This document shows, in pieces, positions 23,195 through 35,410 of a DNA stretch of 64,000 bases. Every line of letters begins with the position of its first letter. The first letter of the stretch is position 1. The notes beneath the pieces are model-generated. The model was not told the origin of the DNA. It made no database searches and saw only the letters and a list, made by a program, of their open reading frames with translations. The position numbers and the translations under genes were made by a program. This DNA comes from Enoplosus armatus. Its lineage: Eukaryota > Chordata > Actinopteri > Centrarchiformes > Enoplosidae. The stretch lies in the NCBI RefSeq assembly GCF_043641665.1, contig NC_092181.1, forward strand, positions 5,301,921 to 5,365,920, written 5' to 3'.

Positions 23195-23445
23195 GGACAG
23201 GAGGCCTCACCTTTGGCCGACTGTTTCAGTCAGAATCCACCTCCCCTTCCGCTATCTGTGTATTACCGTTTTGCAAGGACACCGTTGCTGCATCTTGGGC
23301 TGAGCGTCGCCCAAGACAACTGTGACTGGTTTAAAGAAATACAAACAAGCCAGAGCATTTTTCCCTTATCCCAGAATGATTATGGGTTGAGCCGGACCTT
23401 TTTCCGAAGTGTGGAGGTCTGGCTATGCAAGACTAGGTCACAGTG
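23195..23445. repeat. Probable interspersed repeat (old)
   Basis: The segment CCGGACCTTTTTCCGAAGTG, then TGGAGGTCTGGCTATGCAAG and ACTAGG, and the preceding GTGACTGGTTTAAAGAAATA, match my memory of a common fish repeat whose end carries TCTGGCAATGCGAGACTA. A shorter similar string (AGCCTGGCATCGCCAGACC) occurs near 38853. The copy is diverged and its left boundary is unclear. Confidence 0.45.
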
Positions 23446-24172
23446 ACAGCAGGGATCCCATGAAAGTGGATGTTTCACGAGTGGAGAAAGCCATATTGGG
23501 TCTTCTTCTGAATTAGATGGCAAGAGCATTCGTGGCTCTCAGCATGGACATTTAGCGGTGAAGACATCAGGAGTCTCAGCCTGGAAGAATTCCCCAAAAT
23601 GTTGATGGCAATGAAGACAGGACCCTGCTGTTGACAAATGCCAATGCACGTTGAATGCTAGTAGCACCATGGTCGGCACCCCAGCAGGCACATCAAGCCA
23701 GATGTAGAATGATTACTACTACGAGACCGGGGCCTCAGAGAGTGAAGACAAGGTCATCCTTAAACTGTAGTCGTCGTCTTCTCTTAAATACAGATGTTTT
23801 GAAAGCATCTTTGGTATGCTGCTGGTGTCATGTCCTCATGTAGGCATTGTTTTTCCAACCCAAGTACAGCAGATCTGTAGTGGCTCATCCGGCTCCACAG
23901 CGACACGCGGTGAGGCCATCAGAGCCCTATTAGAGGGAAAAGCCTGTGTGAAATAGAGTTTAGGTTACAGTATGTTATTGTTAATCAGCACAGGAACAAC
24001 ACTGTAGAGATATGCTCGATAAAACGACCTTAAAACGCATACAGAAATATGTGAGGAAACACACTGAGCAATAACGTGTACACATGAAACAAAATTGCAT
24101 GTTTCCCTATTCTTACTGAGTGGTGAGAGTAGAGGAGGTTAGGCACTCTTTGACCTGAGTCACCAACCCCTT

Positions 24173-24200
<28 letters not shown>
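24173..24200. repeat. (AC)n microsatellite
   Basis: Fourteen uninterrupted AC units. Confidence 0.95.
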
Positions 24201-24203
<3 letters not shown>

Positions 24204-25226
24204 TCCTATGCCCCTCATTCATGCCCATCAATTGCTGCTGTCCAATTTCCTCAGAGGACAGGTTAGTCATGAATTGTCACTGACCAATGAGAGACGGCGT
24301 AGGTGTGAGTCACGCTTGTCAGAGGAGAGTGACAGACAGCTGAGACTGCGGCAAGGTTAACACAAGAACATTGTGCATGTGTTATCACTGGTAGTTTGTG
24401 TCTGCTCTGTATGCCTCTTTCCCCTGCGCAGGGACTGCAGAGTAATAATAATAATAACAATAATGTTGTGTTTTTAGAATACGATTATTCCTCTATAAGT
24501 AGAAAATTGGTGTTATGATTGCAAGTCAGGACAACTGCTGGTATTTGGCATGGTATTTGCAGAATGCACATTCATTAGCGAAACCCACATAAACCTTAAA
24601 AGTTCAGTGGATTAGGGTTGGCGACGATGCACGTCTTTTCTTTCAGCCAGGGGATTAAAAATGAATAAATAAAGCACAATAAATAAAGGGATAAAGAATT
24701 CTATATGAAATGAAATGTTGAAATGACCCTGGCGAGTGTGCACGCAGAGCGCTGTTACTGCAAGCCAGCGATGAAATCCTGGTGCTCTGTTCATTGCTTA
24801 TTTCAGCACAGAAATAAATGGAAAGGCAAGCTCGCTGACAAATGACAAATGAGGTAACACTGCATGAGAGCTAATTGTTGTAAGGGAAATACCTACTTAA
24901 TGGCCACATTGGCATGCTGCCCTCTTATGAGATGAATAAAATGTCTGTTCGCCTCCAAGCGAGAGCCAAATTAGCTGAAATGTCCACGCAGACTGGTCTC
25001 GCTGGGCTTCCCGGGTTCATGCGGCACCAAACAAGACCTGCTCCTCTCACATTTTCTGTTTTTTCTTCTGTCTTGTTCTTCATCTGAGTACCCATCATAT
25101 TTCCCTTCCTTCCTCCTTCTCCATCTCATGTATCTAAGCAGTGTCTATTGGGGAGTTATGAATTAGTGATGAGTTAATACTAAGATGAATTATTGTGATG
25201 GTTTATTCAGTAAGGGTGCAGCTCTG

Positions 25227-25227
<1 letters not shown>

Positions 25228-25275
<48 letters not shown>
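25228..25275. repeat. (GT)n microsatellite
   Basis: About 24 uninterrupted GT units, one of the longest dinucleotide tracts in the window. An inverted CA tract follows 68 bp later. Confidence 0.95.
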
Positions 25276-25277
<2 letters not shown>

Positions 25278-25343
25278 TTGGACGCACCAACTTGTCTTGA
25301 AGGCCAAGTGAGTTTGACAATCCAAGCCCATGTACGTACACGT

Positions 25344-25367
25344 GCACACACACACACACACACACAC
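25344..25367. repeat. (CA)n microsatellite
   Basis: About 12 CA units, in inverted orientation to the GT tract at 25228-25275. Confidence 0.95.
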
Positions 25368-26194
25368 CTAATCCAAAGTGGTGTTTCATAAATGGATTAT
25401 GATTAGTGTACTCACTCAGTGGGCCTTTTTAATGCATGCAGGTCTGTCAACAGCAAAAGGGAACACAACCACAAACCTCTGGCCTGTCTGCTGTGTCTAC
25501 AATGTAGACTTCGCTCCAACCCCAGCCTGCTTTCGGACTGTGCTTTGACATTTCTCATAACTTATTTAGACAGGAGGGAAGCCACAAGGAGTGCGAGCGC
25601 AGGGGTACACCAGTAAGAAAGCGAGACACGGCCAGGAGAAGTGGCACATACAACTGTTAACTATTCATTATGGTGACTAATTAAACATTTACTCCTTTTT
25701 CAAAGCATAGCCCTGAATACTGGAGCCACAGGGGAGGAGTGGGTGTTGGTTAGACTTACAGATATAATGCCAGAAAATGACTCAAATGTCAATGTGAAAA
25801 TGTCTTATTGGCTTGAATACCCTCTTTGTCTCAGCTCTCCTGGAAATGAACTAAATTCCTTTTTAAGACTGTAATCCATGACTAATAACACATTCAAACC
25901 ACAGCAAAGATAAAGGAGCATTAAGTGTCTCATTTGTGAAGTTTTTTTTTTTTTACCTCTTTCCCTTTGGTGTACCTAATATGCCACACAGGTCATGTAA
26001 ATATGAATACTGGATGTATATTTTTTTTCCAATGCTCCCCACAGTTTTGTCATTGTCAAACTTGTTTCTTCAGCCCTAACTGACTCATGTGACGTCAGTC
26101 AGATATCAACTTTTGTTCAGTAACAAAAGCATTAACACTACCCAACGACTCTGAACAGACTTTGATGTGTAAAATCAGTGCAGTTCCGCTTTAA

Positions 26195-26400
26195 CCTCCT
26201 AAGACCTGGCATCCACATGCGTGGACATCACATTTTGGGTTAAACCATAATACTTAATTCTGCTTATATGGAAATTCAAAATTGTCCCCGTATGCAGAAC
26301 CACATCATGTCAACAGATGATGCTTAATTTTTATACTTATCAGGTCCCAATAAGCCCAAATAGCAAAGAGAAATTAAGATAGAGCTTGGGTCTTAGGAGG
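26195..26400 (-). mobile_element. 206-bp TTAA-flanked MITE (piggyBac-like), copy B
   Basis: Flanked by TTAA at 26191-26194 and 26401-26404, with the same CCTCCTAAGACC inverted ends as copy A. On the minus strand it matches copy A along its full length with about four substitutions and no indels, roughly 98 percent identity by eye. The two copies are inverted relative to each other, about 3.1 kb apart. Confidence 0.9.
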
Positions 26401-26404
26401 TTAA

Positions 26405-28234
26405 GTGATGAAATCAGACAGCATTAACATAGTCAAATTGGAAAGGAATGAAACTGCAAACCCAAGTTAGTATTGGAGCTTCTCCAACCACAGCAGACAG
26501 ACGTTATAACAATTCATGTAAAAAAATAAATATGTTTGTCAGTTTCAAGACGCTTCCAGTTGCTCCAGCTGCTGTAGTTCCACAGTGCAGGACGGAGGCA
26601 GCAGGTATGTAATCAACATCATCGTAAATAAAGGTTTTGCACACATCAGCTCGGAGAGACGGTCGTGCCACATTCTGCTGAATCAACAAGATGCGTCTGC
26701 TTGTTGTTTTGAAAGGCAACGTTATAAAAGCAGCCGGTTTCTGAAATAGGATTTCGATGACATTATTCATTTCTTAAGACAAGTTAAAAGAAAACCAGAG
26801 CTTCAAGGTTTGCTTGAGGTGCACAAAATTTTTTAACTGTTCATTCTTTTTGATTTGTTTTCTAAATACATTTAAAAACCAAGGCCTTCTGCCATTCACA
26901 TGGAGATGCACTTTGCCTGCCACAAGCTGGGCAGCCTGTCAGGCTCAAACTGTGGTCAGCTGGGGTTCTGCAAGGTGATATGGACATACAGTAACACAAA
27001 TCTGTTAAAGCTATTGTACTTTCTCAAGCGTGACCCCCACTTCATCATCCAGAGCTTAAGTCCCTGATCAAAACAAAAAGAAGCCACATTTGTTTTAATT
27101 TGGTCTAATTTGCATCTCTGCAAAATTAGCATAGCAAACATCATACTGTCACTTTGTTATGAAGTAAATTGTTGATGGAACAAGCTGGTGGGCGCTTGCT
27201 GTGCACCACTGAGGAAGCATTTTGTGAGAGGATGGATTGCTTTTACTGGGTGGCAATAAAGGCTACAAGCAACAACACTATTGCAATAATAAACAGCCAA
27301 TATACTCATAGCTGAAGCAAGTTACAAGTCTCTACATGTTGATTTTTATAATGCACCAAAATGAATGGAAACCAAAGACATTTTGTTTTAGAAAAACAAC
27401 ATGGAAAATACGCAACACCGATTGGGTTCAATAAAAGCCAAATTGATGTGATTCTCAATGGATGCTTTCTGATTTCCTCAGAAGCAATGATAATCATTTT
27501 TTGTCCTTTGTCAAGTATATTCTGTTTGGTGCGCAGGCGGTTTTCAAATTATGTAGAAAAACCCCTCAATTATAGTGTAAGCAGGAGTGTGTTGTGCTTG
27601 TATAATGACACAACTGTGATATACTGCATGCTTCTACTGCAGCCATCTTTTGATCACCTTCTTTTGAATGCGCTGATTAACGAACATCAATGTACAGTTC
27701 GTGAGACCTTCTCTCTGGGAATGTGTTTGTCTCTCATGAGCACCCAACCGCACAAAAACAAAAGCTTGAATAGTGTTTTATCCGCAAACTCCATCTTTTG
27801 AAGTTTCTGCTTGGAGACTACTCACCACTTAATGGTGCTTTCAATCGTCAGATGAAAAGTCTGTACCAAATCAATTGCCTGAGTTACAATGAGCTTGATA
27901 TGGCAAGGCCATTTTGCACTGTGTGGGCCCACATTTCCAAAACTTTTTTTATGAGCTGATCTAGGATATCTTTCACAAGCTATGAAGTGTTAGCGGTAGG
28001 TCATGTATTCAAGCTAAATTGTAAAGAACTTAATCTGTGGTGTATTTCAGTAAAAGTATTTAAAGTATTGAGGCATATAAAGCCAGGTTGTAAGCCCTAA
28101 GTGAATGATTCCTTTGGTTGATGTTCTGCTCTATGCCATTGCCAATTTGTATTTATCCAACTATTTATCAGAAGAGGTCCCTCTCAAAGACTTACCCTGT
28201 GTCCTCTGGGGCACTTCAAACTTAAAGTAGCATT
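26405..28234. other. Non-coding stretch, no gene seen
   Basis: The frame at 27361-27801 (+, 146 codons) has no domain, no codon pattern that stands out and no splice context, so it is not called. Nothing else recognised. Confidence 0.5.
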
Positions 28235-28387
28235 ATTTTTTTTTTTAAGGGCTTTTTTTCTGGGGGCATTTTGGCTTTAATGGACAGTGACAGAGAAATA
28301 GAGAGCGAAGGGCCCTGGGTTGGAACCGCTGTGGTGTGGACTCAGCCTTAATGGTACGTGCTCCACCAGGTGAGCTACCAGGGGCCC
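28235..28387 (-). mobile_element. tRNA-derived SINE
   Basis: Read on the minus strand, the head is GGTAGCTCACCTGGTGGAGC. It contains an A-box-like TAGCTCACCTGG (28367-28378). A B-box-like GGTTCCAACC (28318-28327) follows about 40 bases later. After the tRNA-like part comes a unique body and a terminal A-run (T-run on the plus strand, 28236-28246). This is the classic layout of a tRNA-derived SINE transcribed by RNA polymerase III. The body (CTGTCCATTAAAGCCAAAAT) matches, from memory, a SINE common in spiny-rayed fishes. The box mismatches suggest an old copy. Confidence 0.75.
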
Positions 28388-29049
28388 AGATTATTATCAT
28401 GTTTTATTATTATTATTTATCCTTTATTTATTTGTCACTTGGGGGCTGCAAAACGAGCTGTAAACACAACATTGACATAGCAAATGTTAGCAAACGCAGA
28501 GGAACATTATTGTTCATTTGGTTTTCATTGGTCCTGTTTCTGGCGACCAGGGGTGTATATTTAGTGAAAACTTTGGTTAACCCTGAGATGTGGGCAACTT
28601 TTCAATTCCAAAAACAGAGATGACTTAAAGTCTGGGTCAGTTACTGTGGTAGCATATGCTGTGAATCTTGATTTGTGTTTTAACAGCATTTCAGTGACTA
28701 TGTTTGAATTTCAACATGAAATATTGTTATTAAATGCTGTTGCTGTCAACTACAAATGACCACAATCCTTATTACTGGTTTGGACTATCAGAGGTCCATC
28801 ACTAAACTATGTCTGTTTGATCTAGATTTTCATCTTGAGTTGCTGCAGACTGCATTTTGTCCCTGTCGCAGCTGTTACGGCTGAATACATATATTTGAAA
28901 ATCGAATGTGACGTAATGTAGAATTCTGGCACTTTATCATCCATTAAGGAAATTCAGGTCTGGTAAATGATGAATAAGTGGCCTACACTGAATAAAAAGT
29001 AATAGTGTTAATTTATTGACTTTTTTTCCCTTTGAACTCAGGCTCTCTC

Positions 29050-29071
29050 ACTGCTGCTGCTGCTGCTGCTG
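29050..29071. repeat. (CTG)7 trinucleotide repeat
   Basis: Seven CTG units, not inside any credible coding frame. Confidence 0.9.
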
Positions 29072-30553
29072 TGTTTTTAAAGACAAATGTCATGGTCCAC
29101 GTTGGCATGCATTAATAGCCGTAACTACGACAACAACAGATGCAGTCAGCTGAAAGTTGCTAGTTAACAGGGTCACACCGGGCTTTCTGCCACAAAGACT
29201 TCCTGCCAGAACAGCTGTCCAATCAACACAGAGATAAACATTGTGCACCAATCAGAGAATAATTCAAAAGCATATAGAATCTGGGGTTATGGTTATAACA
29301 AGTTCAACCATCACTATCCCTGAAACACTTGCTGTGTTTTGGCGTGAGAATTGTTTGGGCAGCGTGAGAGTTGGCAATAGTTTTGCTGACTGCGTCATGA
29401 ACGTTGTTTATTGTCCCGGATAATCACAGCTGTAATACTGTTTCTCTTCATCGATCCGTCTGTTCTCTGCCGGTGAAACATTCAGGGAACTCAGATTCAG
29501 TGCCACCAGCTCCTGTAACGTTCCCCTCCTTGTAGTTTCTGTGGTTGCCATGGTCACACGGCAAGCCGTAGCGGCAAGTTGAAAAAGTTGAACCACCATA
29601 AACTCAGAATGCAGCACCTTAACTGTAGCAATTCAAACCAGCTGAAGGTTTTTGATGATTGAAAGTTATTCCAAACGGAGGTACAGGGTAATTATTTGCC
29701 ATCTTTAGGTGTTTGCCTAGAAAGTATAGCTTTAGATATGAAATACGATATGATTTTTAATCCTGCAGCCTATTTGTTGTTCTAACATTTCTTTGTCACT
29801 GTATAAGAGAAGCTTTTTCTCTCTTTCCTTCTCACAGCTAGACAGACACACACTGATTGCTGAGTGGGCAGGTTTTTCTTTCTCTTGGGTCTTTGGGCGT
29901 AGCTGTCCTGTGGGAGATAAACAATGGCCGACCTGCATTAGATTAGGAGCACACAGAGACAGGAACAAGCTGGGGGAGAGAAGGCATGGAGAAAAGTTTC
30001 ATGTAAACACAAAGGTTTAGCAGCACATGTCCATGCACATGCCTGAATGCCACAATAAGGAGCATTTGCACCTGTGTCCTACCATGGATGTTCATACACA
30101 ATTATTTAGTCTTACAACATTTACGTTCATCACTCTGTGTGTAAATAATGGCACCGCTCATTGAGATGACTGCAGTGAGAGATCAAGCTAATGTTAGCAT
30201 CTTCACTGGGACCATTTAGCACGCCGCTAATAGCCTCCCTCCATGGGAGGCCATCAGAGCTCTGTGTCGGCTGCTCTCCGAATGGCTGTGTAGGAACTGG
30301 CACACGAGCTCAATATATCTCATCTGGGAGAAATGAATAGATGAAAATGTACACATAACCCACACACCGAGATACACACAGAGACGCGGAGTTTATTTCT
30401 TCCAGGGGACGTGAATATATGGCAGTTGAGATCCATTAGCTGTAAACATGTAGAATCTGTCTGCTGAACAGAAGGCATCTCAGTGGGGAGCCAGCCGCCG
30501 ATGTGGAGGTGTAATAGTTTGATGAAGAATACGTGTGCACGTGCATGAGTGAG

Positions 30554-30558
<5 letters not shown>

Positions 30559-30590
<32 letters not shown>
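30559..30590. repeat. (GT)n microsatellite
   Basis: About 16 uninterrupted GT units. Confidence 0.95.
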
Positions 30591-30593
<3 letters not shown>

Positions 30594-30944
30594 TGAAATC
30601 CAACGTGTGCATGCGTCTGAACATCCTTGTTTTCAGTCAGTTTGACACTCTTCCAGGGCTTGTTACGGCCTCCAGAAGCAGAGCTACCTCTGTGGGGGCG
30701 AAAACTGTAAAGGTCCCATTAACTGTGCTGGGCACCACAGCAGGCATCCAAACATCTGTGACCTTTGTATAAAACAAACAAGGAAAGCTTGTGGAGAGAG
30801 AGTCAGAAATTACATTCCAACCCTCCCTCCCTCTTCACGAAGAAGACAAAGGTGAACCTGGCTGTACAAAAACTTGGACAAAAGGTTTGAGTCGGGTCAT
30901 TTTGACCAGGAAGTAGCCGAAAAGTGTCAAAACAGAACTTATTC

Positions 30945-32365
30945 AGAGGTTACACAAAATACAATTAGAAATACAGTTTGATTCATTTGAACCAAAACTC
31001 CATTCCACAAGTAACCCTAACTTTTTACATGACATTACAAATTTACAATATGCCATATCGAAACACAAGTTCAATGGTAAGTATGCTAAACTGTAAATAA
31101 ACAGACATGGATTGATCTGTACATTTAAGCCCATCTCGTTGTTTATTGCAAGCATAGATTGATCTGCATTCTTTTGACATAACTGGTCAGCCAGAATCAT
31201 CCCTTTTTGTTTTTTTTGTTTTTTTAAAGTTTTGTGGAGACTAAAGAGATTAAATTCAGTTTGAAGAGTTAATTGTTGCTTGAATGGATCACGTGATGGA
31301 AAATGAGACAAAACTCCATAAAGTTGTAGGACATCTTTGGTTCTTTTTTTTTTACGGTGTTCATTTGGGGCTTTTCTGATTTGGGAACTATACGTTATAA
31401 TTTGTTCCCTAAGGGATTTCACTGATTTTTTATTGATTCCCAAATTACTGAAGAGGACATTTCGGGGCTTTGGTTACATGCTAGACACTCAGTTATGTCA
31501 CTTGAAATGAATTTGACAAATCCTACATTAGAGAGGAGTAACGTAGAGTGTGTAGTTGGTATGCAATAATGGAGCATGATCCAATGTCACTATTGCCTGA
31601 CATTCACATTCTCTAATTAATGAAGTAGAAAATGTATATATCCATATGTATAAAGAAACTTGAATTGCCAGCGCTGTTCTGGATGGGGCCATAGTTTTGG
31701 GTGACGGCGCACAGTTCATATCTCCTCCTAGAACTAGGTGATGTGTATCTATATTGGGTAGACGTGAAAAAGAGCTTGTAAAAAATATACTGTCGTCCCA
31801 ATTTGGCGCATGTACATTTGCCAGAATGACAGGGGTGTTATTTAATCTGCCCACCACTATTATATAGTGATTAGAGCCTGATGAGATCTGTCAATCAGCA
31901 CCTCTTTATCCATTTTCAAAGCCACGTTTCCGCTCCACATTTCCCTCGAGTTTGTGTACGGCTTTCTGTAGAGATGTTATATCGTCCGAGCATGGCTGCA
32001 TTCCATATTCGACACTGTTGTTTTAATTGTTTCCGAGTTGGAGCTTTGTAACGCGGTGTTACTTTCCATTTCCATTTTAACCGCCTGCAATTCTGACTTA
32101 ATCAAACCAAATTCCACAGCTAAGACAGCACCTTAGCTTTCACGCCCATCATACCGGTTCGCTCAGCTAGCTGATCAGTGTGGCAGTGCCTGTCTTGCTA
32201 GCAGTGGCCTTCCCCGCATACTTACCGTAAAGCGGTTTCCAGTTGGAAAGTTTTAGTTTTTTCGGAGTCTTATTAGGTCGCTATAAAAGTCAAATTTTCT
32301 GCAGAGCTCACCTAACACAAGACCGTTCTCTGCTCGCTCGCGCCCCCCCGAACTCACGCTTGTTG
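30945..32365 (-). mobile_element. Fish L1 retrotransposon, internally deleted
   Basis: Read right to left on the minus strand. A G-rich start (near 32340-32365) is followed by ORF1-like pieces: 'IKSELQAVKMEMESNTAL' (with frame breaks), 'CSDDITSLQKAVHKLEGN' and 'KEVLIDRSHQAL'. The sequence then jumps into ORF2 endonuclease: 'GRLNNTPVILANVHAPNWDD', then 'LPNIDTHHLVLGGDMNCAP' (family 'LGGDFNC', Phe changed to Met), in frame 31528-31857. It jumps again to the endonuclease-RT linker, 'REQIITYSSQ', 'LTLQTEFNLFS' and 'GMILADQLCQKN', in frame 30943-31443. The RT core is missing. The copy keeps the 5' side but lacks the middle and 3' parts, unlike usual 5'-truncated L1 insertions. It cannot be active. 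Confidence 0.85.
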
Positions 32366-33410
32366 GGCAACATCAGAATGTCTGACAAAATGCGAGTGAA
32401 AAAAAGAAAAGAAATTAAATCTGGCCCTTTATGAATCAGCTTAATTTCTATTAACAGGCACCGTCGGTATACAGTTATCATTAAACTAGAGGTGGGGAAA
32501 CACATTCTTTTGATTCTTTGATTCCACCAGATGGGAAACAATTCTGAACCGCTTCATTTGACTCACCATTGTGAGGACGAGAGCGTGTGGGCAACAGCTC
32601 TTTAGGCTATACCTCCCAAGGCACACTTGAAAGCACGTGTTCAGAGCAGAGTTACACACGAGTCAGCAGGCCGCTTCACACCAGAAGCGTCATCGTATGC
32701 ACGTTTCAGCAGCTCCCCACCAAACTCCTGAAGTGTCAGAAATGTCAAAGATTTAACACAATGAATGAATACAATTTCAAAAAACTTTTACTATTTTGTA
32801 TGTATTTGGCCAAAATAAAAGTAAAAATCACTGTCCGTTGTAAACATTTATTAGGTTTTGTCGAGCATCTACCTTTTTCATTTCTCATAATATCACGATA
32901 CTTAAGTCACAATACGATGTTAATGCGATCTTAAACATTTTGCGATATGCAGAGTATTGCGTTAACATATATTATATATAACTAAAACTATGAAAACAAG
33001 AACAAACAGGAATCTTTTAGGTAATCGTGGTGTCATTGGATCTCAGGGCTTGGCGTGAGAGCATTGGCTGTGTTCGGTGCTGCTTCAAACATGTCATCAT
33101 GTTGATGGAAACTTGACGTGGACGAGCAGGACATAAAAGCGGCACTGACGTAGCTTGCTGTACACGCGCTGTGTGTTTGTGTGTTTGAATATGAATCAGA
33201 GGAGCGAGTAAGTGCTGCAATGAATGAGCGAAGGGAAGTATCCGAGTGTATCTATGTGTGTTCGAGTGTGCGTGCGTTGCATGAGAGGATGAGGTAAGTA
33301 AGTTGTTTCAAGCACATTAGCCAGTCAGTAATTTGGGCTGATTTCAAGTATGAGCCATTTAGTGCCAATCAATTCAGCTGAGAGCTTTCCACCTCCTCCT
33401 GCAAGAGTGG

Positions 33411-33449
33411 TGTGTGTGTATGTGTGTGTGTCTGAGAGAGAGAGAGAGT
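33411..33449. repeat. Compound (GT)n(GA)n microsatellite
   Basis: GT units, with interruptions, run into about seven GA units. Confidence 0.85.
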
Positions 33450-34771
33450 GTAGGATTTTTACCTTTGCAATTGAATGTTATTATTATCTTTTATTATTAT
33501 AGCTCCTATAATACTATTAAATGTAACTTGTCTAATAGAAATTCCTCCTAATGTGATTCTTGGATACATTCAGTATTTAGATGTGTGCACAATCTAATCC
33601 CCATCTTTAATGCAAAATGATGGAGGCAGCTGACTGTAGAATTGTCTGACAAAACATAATTTTACCCCCTGTCACCAGCTCACTCACGCTTCCTCCTTCT
33701 CCCATCATGACTTTGTTTAATGAGCTCTCACTTTGCAACAAGATGCTCATCGGACAAGGAGGCCGGGAGCAGGGGGCCAGTGTGTGAAATCTGTGACATT
33801 TTGCTGACTGCCACAGCTCTGATTAGTGATTGTGGGAGGTTGAAAGGCGGAAAATGAAGGAAAGAATTTCAGTATTTCTAAAGGGTTTCTTCCACAGCCG
33901 TCAGTAGTCAGTAAAAGCATCATTTTAGAATCCCCTTTTTTGTGGCCCATGTCATATGTTGATAAAATGACATGAACAACTGTAGAACATGTAAAAGCTT
34001 CACAACACCTTCAGATGCTCCTCAGGGCACTTATTTTAGGATGTTGGGTTGATATCGTTATTCTCAATCTGAGCATGAATGTTTTGCTTGCTGTACAAAA
34101 CAACCAACAGCAGCACTGGACTTGGTGGCTGCCAGAATTTCAGAACACCACATCCACTTTACTCTGTGCTCTCAGCGCCTGATTAATGTACTGTCGCCTT
34201 TATTCATAAAGAGTTCCACTACACAGAGAGACAGAGGTGTTGCATTCCACTCCCACTCCCCAGTTATGTGTATGTAACGGTGTGCTTTGGGACTCCAGCT
34301 AACTTCGAGCCCCTGCTCTATGAGTGAATTGGTATTGGATATTCTGTTTGCCAATAATGAGGGGGTGGGCGGGGATTTCTAGTACTTTTAGAATTGTAGT
34401 TAATATTCAGTGGTGATTGTTTTCAGCAGTTATATTTTATGTATCTTTTATTTCTATGTGGCTATGTTGAGTATTTTGATTGGTGGACCACCTGCTGCAC
34501 TGTGGTAGGCGCGCGTGAGGAGTTCTCTTCTGTCTGTGTTTGGAGACAAAAATGTTGACGGAGTAGTCCACTTCTAAATTTCATTAACATGTTCAATGCA
34601 CTGCAGCTGAGTTCTGAAAGAGACAGTTGTAACGTCTAAAGCAAAACTCTTTTAAAGATATTACAAGTGTTCTGTGTCTTTTGAGGTGCTGTCACGGCAT
34701 TATGGGGAATGTATTTTTCCTGTGGGATTGGTATAGAACAAATGCATGGTGTATTGTTACGTTTCTAATGC

Positions 34772-34796
34772 TGTGTGTGTGTGTGTGTGTGTGTGT
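34772..34796. repeat. (GT)n microsatellite
   Basis: Twelve uninterrupted GT units. Confidence 0.95.
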
Positions 34797-35223
34797 ACAC
34801 ACATAGAGTCATTGTGCTTACCCTGTGATGGAGTAGACATGTGAGGCAGGGCGTACTTACTTTATTTTGCGTTTGTTTTACACTATTATTTTATGCATCC
34901 CTCGCAGTAGTCTGAGAAGGGAGTGTGAACTGATGCCGTCCCTGTCACATGATGTATCATCACAGGTATGACTGTCAAACATAACCACTATACAGTCACT
35001 TCAATGAATATATTTGATCTAGGCTGTATACTGTACTGTATTTTGTGGTGCACAGAATGGAATCTGATGTCACACCCGTGAGGTAGGCGATGAAGGAATG
35101 TTGTTTGCAAAGACAGTGGAGAGGCTGATACGTTTTTTTTGTATAGATGCTATTGATACTAGTATTGATACTCAAAACAAGCATTGGTTGTGTCGATACT
35201 TTAGGAATTGATCCACCCACCCC

Positions 35224-35410
35224 TAGTACTCTGATGTTTTACTTAAGTAAAAGTAACAATACCACAGTGCAGATATACTCTGTTAAAAGTTAAAAACAAG
35301 TAATAATTTATTAGTTGATTATATTTTGTATTAATAATTTCAATCTGCAAAGTAACCAGTAACTAAAGCTGTCAGATAAATGTCGTGGAGTGAAGTACAG
35401 TAAATCTACT
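35224..35410. mobile_element. hAT-like MITE fragment, copy 1
   Basis: Contains TACTTAAGTAAAAGTAACAA, then ACTCTGTTAAAAGTTAAAA and AAAGTAACCAGTAACTAAAG followed by CTGTCAGATAAATG. From memory this is the commonest non-autonomous hAT-like family of spiny-rayed fishes, with 'AAGTAAAAGTA' repeated words. Internal sequence is missing and no clean ends are visible. A piece from the other end of the same family lies at 56245-56342. Confidence 0.65.

Larger units (their letters stand above)
23446..26190. other. Non-coding stretch, no gene seen
   Basis: Contains CA/GT microsatellites and an (ATA)n run at about 24441-24460. A complex AT-rich segment at 24830-25010 could be regulatory. An AP-1 word (TGACTCA, 26081-26087) lies three bases from a full CRE (TGACGTCA, 26090-26097). 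No exon was found. Confidence 0.5.
28388..30944. other. Non-coding stretch, no gene seen
   Basis: Contains a TTA-rich run at about 28396-28420, a (CTG)7 triplet tract at 29050-29071 and the GT tract at 30559-30590. No exon or transposon protein motif was recognised. Confidence 0.5.
32366..35223. other. Non-coding stretch, no gene seen
   Basis: Contains a mixed (GT)n/(GA)n tract at about 33411-33449 and a GT tract at 34772-34796. The AT-rich sequence near 32930-32990 is unremarkable. No exon was found. Confidence 0.5.

Noticed and set aside
27361..27801. 146-codon open frame on the plus strand
   Set aside because: No recognisable motif; overlaps a minus-strand frame; probably chance in AT-rich DNA.
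28318..28378. True tRNA gene on the minus strand
   Set aside because: A and B boxes are present, but there is no cloverleaf closure and the sequence runs into a SINE body and A-tail.
30943..31443. 166-codon minus-strand frame as a possible host gene
   Set aside because: Its residues match the L1 ORF2 linker region and adjoin an L1 endonuclease fragment; part of a dead retrotransposon.
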